DNA of 64,000 nt from Neurospora tetraspora (lineage: Eukaryota > Ascomycota > Sordariomycetes > Sordariales > Sordariaceae), in contig NW_026944386.1 in assembly GCF_033439725.1 (NCBI RefSeq), positions 2,976,001-3,040,000 of the forward strand, given 5' to 3'. Made by a program: the position numbers and the translations under genes. The notes beneath the pieces are model-generated. The model did not search any database, was not told where the DNA came from, and saw nothing but the letters and a program-made list of their open reading frames with translations. Below are positions 56,954 to 64,000 of the stretch, in pieces (within the stretch, counting starts at the first letter, position 1; each line of letters opens with the position of its first letter).

Positions 56954-57661
56954 ATGACAACAAAAACCCTCTGCCGCGCCTGCCACCGCGCGGCTCGCAC
57001 AACCACAACCTCCATCTCAGCCCGCTCAACCCGTGGCCTCTCCCAACCATTCACAACCGAAACCTTCCCTCAATCCACCGCCCGTGGCGGCTCATCCAAA
57101 CTCCCTCCACCACCGCAACTTGACCCATCAGCCATCCTCTCCACGCCAACTTGGTCCGTCCGCTCTCTTCTCCCCCCATCAAGACCAACATCATCAACAC
57201 CATCATCAACCCAACCCGAAGAAAGCGAAATAACCCCTCAAACCCTCACGCACCTCTCCCGTCTCTCTGCCCTGCCCCCTCCCTCCGCCTCCGACCCCTC
57301 CTCCACCGCCCGCCTCCTCTCAGCTCTACACTCGCACCTGCACTTCGTGCGCTCGATCCAATCGGTGGACACTACGGATCCTTCTTCTCTTGAAGGGCAG
57401 GAGCTAGCGCCGTTGAGCTCGATACGGGATGAGTCGCCGGAGGGATTGGCGGAGATCACGATTGATCTGAAGACGCTTGAGGGGGCGCTGGCGGAGGAGG
57501 ATATTGTTGGTCATTGCAGGCGGCCTAGGAGGAGGAAGGCTGAGGAGCAGCTGACCAAAGAGAAGAAGAAGAATGAGGCTGAGGATTGGGATGTATTGGG
57601 GTGTGCTGAGCAAAAGGTTGGGAGATACTTTGTTGTTAGGAGTGGGAAGAAGGTGGAGTAG
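56954..57661 (+). CDS. Mitochondrial glutamyl-tRNA(Gln) amidotransferase, GatC-like subunit
   Basis: Single exon, 235 residues. The first about 35 residues are rich in Arg, Ala, Thr and Ser without acidic residues, a likely mitochondrial import sequence. Two conserved parts follow: PTWSVRSLLPP (about 57-67) and a GatC-like helical segment with LTHLSRLSALPPP ... LHSHLHFVRSIQSVDTT and then PLSSIRDE, matching the pattern of bacterial GatC and its fungal counterparts. In mitochondria, the GatCAB-type complex converts Glu-tRNA(Gln) to Gln-tRNA(Gln). The C-terminal part is charged (RRPRRRK and Lys/Glu-rich) and ends VGRYFVVRSGKKVE. The first half is low in complexity (Pro/Ser/Thr). The subunit name varies among fungi (Gta3 or GatF-type), so I give no symbol. 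Confidence 0.72.
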   Translation: MTTKTLCRACHRAARTTTTSISARSTRGLSQPFTTETFPQSTARGGSSKLPPPPQLDPSAILSTPTWSVRSLLPPSRPTSSTPSSTQPEESEITPQTLTHLSRLSALPPPSASDPSSTARLLSALHSHLHFVRSIQSVDTTDPSSLEGQELAPLSSIRDESPEGLAEITIDLKTLEGALAEEDIVGHCRRPRRRKAEEQLTKEKKKNEAEDWDVLGCAEQKVGRYFVVRSGKKVE

Positions 57662-58247
57662 AATGACTGAAGGGGAAAGTGGTTGAAGTTGGTCTAGCGC
57701 CCTTGGTAGGGTAGAAGAGCTGTGGGTTTTGTGGTATGACCATATAGGAGGGCCCTGATCTGCTAACTGATGCCGAGCGTATGGGAAACCTGGAAGATCT
57801 GATAAAAGACGGGAAAGGCGTCAGAGCTTGCACGGGGAGTCCTCGAGGCTTTCGAGGAACCACTTCAGGTGCCCGTCTTGCCTATACTCCGAGTTCGAAT
57901 CTTCCGAGGTGTATTCATGGGACAAGAATCACTCAGTGAGGGAACTATGCTGCTGCGATCCAAGCGACACACTGCAATATTTGTTTACTGTACCATACTA
58001 AGTGTGTCCTACCCAGATGATCCACATCGGTCGCCAGAGATTACTCTGGTATAGAAAGCTAACTGAACTGAAGCTAATCCTACAATTATTTAGATAACGT
58101 ACGAATTTCTGTCTCATTTCTCATGAGCCCTGCGTTACCACCCCCTTGTCGTTGTCATAACATAAAAATTAGCAGGAACTTAGGTCCCAAAAAAAGCCGA
58201 AGTTAAACGTTCACCAATCCTCCCCCCTGACGAGTCGAATGCAGCGT
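57662..58247. other. Convergent 3' spacer
   Basis: A 586-bp spacer between the stops of two facing genes. It holds 3' UTR sequence of both. A B-box-like gagttcgaatc at 57891-57901 has no matching T stem and no A box, so I do not call a tRNA. Confidence 0.5.
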
Positions 58248-60712
58248 TTACCTCTTGTTCTTCTTCCTCATCCGGGTCCTGATAATACCCGGATCGTTTT
58301 TCGCAGCTTCCTTCGCCTTGTCAATGATCACAATTCCACGCTCGACGGCGTCCCGCTTCTTCTCGCGCTCTCGCACCCTCTCTTCTGCGGCTACCATGGC
58401 TGCCTCGTCTCGGCTGATCCGCTCTTGGTTGATGTCCTCCCAGTTGATGTGCTTTAGGATGCTACCGGCGAGGTACTGGTATCGGAGATGTCCACTGACC
58501 TTAGCAGAGACATCAACATTCTCGACACCATCAATACCCTCGATCCGCTGCAAACCTGCGACGCCAAACTGGATGCTGCTCGTCCGATACAAGAAGCCCA
58601 ACAGGTAGTCGTTCTCAGAAAAGACATTGACAAGCCGGCCAGAGACTACGCTCCTCATGGTACACCAGACACGGGCTTCCGAGGGCGCCGGTGTACCCAT
58701 CATGACGGCGTTCTCGACAAGGCCGAAAGCTCTGCGCTCCGCCAGGACCATCAGACAGACATAGATCGCACGGGCGCCGAGACTGTAACCGATTAGCGTT
58801 ACTCCACGCTCTCCGTGGGCTTTGTTCATAATGGCGTCGGCGAGAAGAGCTCCGGCCTTGTCAGCGCGGACCATGCCGACGCTCCAGGGGTTGTCGATAA
58901 TCTTGTTGATCTTGAGCAAGCCGAGGGGCCAGAGGGATTCCGTCATGCTGGTGAAAACTGGACCATGTTTGTTAGCGCGTCTCGAGAGGTTACACTTTGA
59001 GATATTGGAAGGAGGCTCACTGGTCCGAGCAATGATTTCCTTCTTTGCCATGGACCATGCCGAGCTCCTTACGACAGTCTCCAAAGCTGTACCCATCTTC
59101 GAGAGCGAGTCCACCTCCCATCGCACAGAGTATACCTCGTTCGCCTGTCCTAAAGCGCGCCAGGGGTTAGTGACGTCCGACTCGTCGGTCAGCCATCCAC
59201 TAATGGCCAGCACAACTCGGAGACGACGGGCATCTGGCTGGATCTTGCCAATCTCGCCATCTTCGCCAATTGAGCCGCACAGGGGGATGAAAGCGAAGTC
59301 CTGTATCTCCTTGGTATACTGCTCCATCAACTTGACTGAAGTTCTGGCGTTATAGATACCGAGCAAAGCGCCGACAACAAAAGCACTCTCGCCCATCGAA
59401 CCCAAGATGCCGGCAGAAGCAGTGGGTCCAAGCCCGAAGCCTCCATTGACGGATCCGATTCCTGCAGCTACAAGGGGCGGAGCGAGATGGCCAGGTATTC
59501 CAAAGCTGCTAGTCCCAGCCATACATGCCAATCCGTGCCTCCATCTCCTGGATGGCTTACCAGCGCACTCCTCGATTCTTTTCTGCATCAGCTCCTCTGG
59601 ATTGATATCCTTGGCCATCCACGCAATAGCCTTGGCAACGCGGACCTCGTCATCAACGAGGACGCGAAGAGGAAGGTTTAGCGAAGAGGTGATATGGAGC
59701 AGCAGCACCCGAGTATATGCGCTGTAATGCTCGAGTGAGAGCAGGAGGAGTAGCAGAGCGTGAAGCACCAGCAATCTTTTCTCTAGAGGCCAGTAGCAGA
59801 GTGTCGACGGGACCGGCGGGTAGAGCTGCATCAGGACAGGGTCGGACTCAATGCTGGAGGTTGTAACTCCTGTCATGGAATTAGCAGCCGTCACACTATC
59901 TCTATATATGTGCCCCTGGTCACTAGGTGGAGTAAGTACTCACCGTTAGGCCTGTTCCTGCCTCGCCTGTTGTTCGGTATCGCGGAGTTGAAGTTGGCAT
60001 CTCCAGCCCGCTTGACAGAGATGTCACCCACTCTCTTATGTACCGCTGTCTGCCATTTCTTGAAGTGCAGCATGGCTTCCTTTTTCAATTCCTGAAGGTA
60101 GGGCCCGATTGTCTTGTCATTGTCCTGTTCAGGGGCGCGTTGAATATTCAGATTAGATGGGTTAGCTGGCTGCAGTGCAGCACCCGTGTTGTTTTTGTTG
60201 TCTCGAGGCATGTTTCCATTTTCCTTTTGGCTCCTCGAGGTCTTACCCTTAGTGCGCTTCTTGGGGTTCTGGGGCTGCGTCTCCACGGGGGGAGGCTTGG
60301 TGATGCTGAAATCACGCAAGTGGGCTGGTAGTCCGCTCCAGAACTTGTTACGAACCGGGGGAGCGTCATCGACCAGACCGGCTGAGTCGTAAACATGGGT
60401 AAAGTGCTTCTGCATAACATCGGTGGTTCTGGTAATGAGTGAGGTTAAGTCGTTCCTCTCCTGGGGTGACAGTAGAGTGCTGAAGTCAGCCTCCCGCTTC
60501 GGGGGAATATGTCTTGGTCTGCCGCCGGGAGGCATATCCGCGGTGTTACTGTCGTCAGAAGCTGTGTGGGAGAGGGTCGGTGAAGTTGGTGATGCTGCTT
60601 CGGCGGCGTCCTTGGGAGAAGGCAAGCCGGGAGGGATTGGGTTACAAGTCTTGAGGCCTAAGGCCTTTGGATAGCGCACCGCTGGCGCGGGAGCTTCCTT
60701 AAGTGCCGCCAT
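58248..60712 (-). CDS. DUF726 alpha/beta-hydrolase membrane protein (TMCO4/Mil1-like)
   Basis: Three minus-strand exons, 59944-60712, 59021-59869 and 58248-58957, give 775 residues. The N-terminal third (1-256) is Pro/Lys/Asn-rich and largely disordered. From about 257 on, the DUF726 region starts: a strongly hydrophobic stretch around residues 283-305 (LLVLHALLLLLLSLEHY), a Gly-rich hydrophobic region with APPLVAAGIGSVNGGFGLGPTA, and an alpha/beta-hydrolase core with the nucleophile motif GYSLGARA (Ser near 598). The family includes yeast Mil1 and human TMCO4, thought to be lipase-like and membrane-bound. The tail is basic (RTRMRKKNKR). The start at 60712 is the first ATG of a frame that continues upstream only to a GTG. 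The second intron (58958-59020) is a stop-free multiple of three, with a clear GCTAAC branch point, so I treat it as removed. Confidence 0.87.
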
Positions 60713-63074
60713 GATCAATTGAGGAAGGCGACAAGGCGCGTTGCTTGCTCCTTCTGTTGTTCTTTCTGACACCTCAGTCACTGCCTTGGGGTGGATGGGT
60801 TACAGTAGAGATAATTGCCTTGACCAATTGATACAGCGCAGTAAGTGTACTTGTCGCTGTGGTTGGCGAAGAGACGGAACGGATGAGTGTATCGTTTCGT
60901 CAGGATGGAGTCTGCGTAATTGCAATTGGAAGGAGTGCGCAATGGGTGATTGCCAGTTGAGTGTGGAATGAGTCCAGTCGTCTTGCTGGGTTGGTCTGGC
61001 AGATCTTGTGACAGGTGGCTTCCCAAACTGTTGAGTTCGCTCTCAGATTATGCTTCCCCGCTAGGAAAGATAGAGGGAAAGAGCGATGGTCATTCTGTCT
61101 CTGGAATTGTTTGCTGTCTTGGGGGCAGGCAGTTGTACTGCGGTACCACGATGCTGTTCGCTTAGGTTGACCTTGACGTCACAGGAGCCAGCCAGACTGT
61201 CACGGGGCCACGAAAGAGTGTCGTTCCTGCGCTTTTTAAACTTAGAGGGCCAGGCACGGGTGTGTCGAATATTCCAGGCCGGAGTTGCGAATATTAGGAC
61301 TAGAGAATGCGGTCGCGCCAGGCGGTGTGGAGAGGAAACAGACAGAGGAAGGAAGAAAGGCCGAGAGGTCGGGCGTTGTTGTAGACAAAGTATGGGAAAG
61401 GGTCCTGGTCCCAGCCGGGGGCGGGGATGCAAGGTGGGTGGTTGCAGAAGGGATATACAGATATCCGTTGGTCGGGAAGGAAGCTGGGGATCGTGAACGT
61501 GGACGGGGAGAAAGAGCAGAAAAGGGCAGAGAAACCTGAGGCAGTCCACGCAGTGAAGGGCAGTTCAGTTAAGGGCAGGCAAAGGCAGGAACCCGGTGGA
61601 AGCTGGGAGTGTTTTACGGGTGGGCCGATTGCCGGAAGCGTTGCCAACAGCAAAAGGACGGCAATGAGGACCAGTGATGTTTGGCAAGCATCGAAACTCC
61701 CGTTGTGCGACGCGGGAGAGGCGGGGTGTTTGGTGGTGTTGGTCTTCTGAGGCAGCACAACATTCAAAGAGGTTCACAAGCTCAAGGATCACGGATATAA
61801 TATGCTTCCATTGTGCTGCCACGCCAGCTGCTGAACACGAACATCCAAGTGGCATAGATGGGGTGAAGGGTTCGCAAGGTTCACTTTAGGCTGCAGTGGG
61901 CTGGACCGGCACCGCTTTCTGTTGTTGACTTCCTAGAACACGCAAGCCTAGCCGCTTGAACAAGGCAACGCACCGCGGAGGTGAGGACTAACAGAGCAAG
62001 CCATGATGGATATAAAAAGGACGTTAACGAATATGTGCTACCCTTTGGTACGGCCTCACGATTCAACATCCAAACCACCCATCCTCATTCTTTGATATGT
62101 AAACAGACGCAATTTCCCGAAGACCAACGAAAACTTTAATGGCCCAACACGCACATGGAAAGGATATACCATGGATATATGGATATCCAACAAACTGTTT
62201 TGTTTGTTTGCAGTGGTCCCTTCCCGATAATACAATGAGGCTCAATTCAGGGGTGTTGTTGGAACTTTGGTTCAGGGTTAAAGCAGTAACCTGCCATCCG
62301 GGTTGTGTGAGAGAGAACCGAACATTGCGGACGCTTGCGCCTAGGCTGCCAGGGGGCCCCTGTCAATCTTGCTCTCCGGCTTCCTTCCCGCAGGCGATCT
62401 TCGCCCCACCTTTGATTGGCTGCCCTGCATTGTCTGCATCCATTCTGTTGGTCTTGGCGAAGGAATGTGGAAGATGGAATGACGAAGGGGTGTGAGGAAA
62501 AAGGCGCCAAAACCGAAAACCTTCATGCGGCCGCGATCCCTCCGTCATCATAGGCTTAAGTTGCTCTAACGGCCATCAACCACACACACACCGCGGCGTG
62601 TTAACACTGAATGCACACACCTATACACCCACACACCTTCCAGTCCGTCTTCAGCCTATTCGAAGTCTAGAAGGTACTACAATCTGCCGACCAATACCCT
62701 TTGCGCGACACACAGGCCAAGGGAGACGGGCCGAGAGCCATCAGATCAGGAACCCCGCGACAAGAGTCACATAAATTTTCCAGTTCCTGCCAGGCACGCT
62801 CCTCGTCAGCAGCGGCGATCACCAAGTTTCCCAAGACTCAGACCGCAATTGTTGTCGCATCAGAAGGCATTCAAACGACGATCACCTAACTCCTTTCTCG
62901 GACAGATCACACCACCCTTGAAACCGCGCCTTTGTCAAAAAGAAGCGCTGCTGGAACCTCTTCTTCGAAACCCAACATCCTCTGTGACTACACTACCTAC
63001 TAGCTAGATACAACTACCTTCTCGAAAACAAACTCGTCCGAAGAAAACACCAAACTCACACAGAAACAATCACA
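60713..63074. promoter_or_regulatory. Divergent intergenic region, DUF726 gene and ypi1
   Basis: About 2.36 kb between two divergently transcribed genes; it must carry both promoters. The last 500 bases before the ypi1 start are CA-rich, typical of a long 5' leader. Short frames on both strands (up to 162 codons at 61061-61549 minus) have no recognisable domain. No repeat or RNA gene is recognised. Confidence 0.45.
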
Positions 63075-63778
63075 ATGGCCTCCGTCGCCCAACGGCAAGC
63101 GCAGCCTGCGCAACCATCCACCAGCCAAACCGCTGCCCCAACCCAAACCCGAACCGAGACCTCCGCCCCGGCCATCTTGCGACTACGCGGTGCACACTCG
63201 AACGGGCGATCAGTACAATGGCGTAGCGATGTCGTTGACAACGAAGGTCTCGGCAGGAAGAAGTCCAAAGGTTAGTTGGTTTGAGTTTTGCTCCTGCTCC
63301 CCCTCACCTGCTCTGTGCGCAAGCATACATACATACAAACATACACACTCTTGCAAGTACATCGGCTGATATAACCGGCGTGCCATAACAAATAGTCTGC
63401 TGTATCTACCACAGACCAAAAGGCGTAGACGAGTCCAGCGACGATTCCTCTTCCTCTTCCGACTCCTCATCCTCTGACTCCGATTCCGACTCGGACTCGG
63501 AACCTGATCAAGATAAACGAATTAGATCCGGCGGCGGCGGTGGTGGTAGGGGCCACCACGGGCATTCCCACAATCATGATCACGATCACGGAGATGGTAA
63601 CGGTTGTAATCACGACCATGGTGGTGGGCGCGAGAGGAAACATGGCGGCGATAAAGGGAAAAAGAGGGAGAGGAGACCGAGCCCGAATGCGTATGAGAAG
63701 ATGCCCAAGTATAAGCCGAAGGATGGAGGGGCTGGGCCTTCGAATCCACCACCTCAGGGACCGGCGGGGAGTAAATAA
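63075..63778 (+). CDS. Ypi1, type-1 protein phosphatase regulator (inhibitor-3 family)
   Basis: Two exons, 63075-63270 and 63396-63778, give 192 residues. The conserved inhibitor core runs from about residue 34 to 75 across the intron: LRLRGAHSNGRSVQW, RSDVVDNEGLGRKKSK, then VCCIYHRPKGVDES. SVQW followed by DVVDNE corresponds to the PP1-binding element of this family, and the CCIYH cysteines and histidine are a family hallmark. Ypi1 binds and controls the nuclear catalytic subunit of PP1. An acidic Ser/Asp tract follows (about 78-101), then a Gly run and a strongly His-rich segment (GHHGHSHNHDHDHGD, with one Cys) that may bind metal, and a Lys-rich tail. The N-terminal about 30 residues are Gln/Ala/Pro/Thr-rich. 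The start context is cacaATGgcc. Confidence 0.93.
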
Positions 63779-64000
63779 ATGAGAGACTACCCAGGGACGT
63801 GCGGTTTGACGTCGGATACCTTTTAGGATTTGATGCGGGGAAAATGATACACAATACGGAATATTGTTTATAGGCGGATACTTAGATACCACGGGAAGGA
63901 CGGAGAATGTTATCACGGCGGCTGGGTTGCCTCGATTTTGGTTTTTGAAGCCGCAAAGACAATGGATATGTACTGCTTCTTGTTAGAAATTACCCCTTCG
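63779..64000. other. 3' flank of ypi1, window end
   Basis: The 222 bases after the ypi1 stop codon are likely 3' UTR and downstream sequence. No further gene begins here that I can see. Confidence 0.5.

Noticed and set aside
57885-57905. B-box-like gagttcgaatc
   Set aside because: The flanking bases do not pair as a T stem and no A box is present.
1-64000. CRISPR arrays, bacterial operons, dispersed 5S rRNA genes
   Set aside because: Regularly spaced repeats are absent, the genes are spliced eukaryotic ones, and I did not see the 5S core words on either strand.

Overview
The window reads as nuclear DNA of a filamentous ascomycete, most likely a Neurospora species or a very close relative in the Sordariales. 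Three things point there. The first 2.9 kb is AT-rich, almost without ORFs, poor in CpA/TpG but not in CpG, which is the mark of repeat-induced point mutation (RIP). Introns are short (52-213 nt) with GTRNGT donors and CTRAC-like branch points. The plasma-membrane H+-ATPase, citrate synthase and Sec17 proteins match Neurospora family members in length and motifs; the ATPase is 923 residues, against 920 as I remember for N. crassa Pma1, so a sister species or strain is possible.

Layout, left to right. 1-2890 is a RIP-degraded repeat relic. 4938-6080 is a four-helix membrane protein of unknown function. 7434-10066 is Pcf11 and, tail-to-tail with it, 11016-13715 is a Seb1/Nrd1-type RNA-binding protein; both carry a CTD-interaction domain. 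16130-17841 is mitochondrial citrate synthase and 20340-21538 a Yhm2-type citrate/oxoglutarate carrier. A 16-kb stretch (21539-37902) without a recognisable gene follows; it contains a 698-bp hAT-like foldback element at 29210-29907 with an exact 8-bp target duplication. The proton pump pma-1 lies at 37903-40993, a DCAF4-like WD40 protein at 42475-44654, and a convergent FAD oxidoreductase at 45034-46810. 48142-48705 is a MITE-like element with 44-bp terminal inverted repeats and a TA duplication, followed by a tRNA-like gene (49136-49206).

The right third is denser: Rrp12 (50741-54743, minus), Sec17/alpha-SNAP (55219-56354, minus), a mitochondrial GatC-like amidotransferase subunit (56954-57661, plus), a DUF726 alpha/beta hydrolase (58248-60712, minus) and the PP1 regulator Ypi1 (63075-63778, plus).

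Most genes are housekeeping: RNA polymerase II termination (Pcf11, Seb1), citrate metabolism (citrate synthase, Yhm2), proton pumping, ribosome biogenesis (Rrp12), vesicle fusion (Sec17), mitochondrial translation (GatC-like) and PP1 control (Ypi1). All exon structures were worked out by hand from splice signals and reading phase. I found no convincing new multi-gene system; the strongest unexplained structures are the two non-autonomous transposon-like elements, the odd tRNA-like gene and the large gene-poor block.
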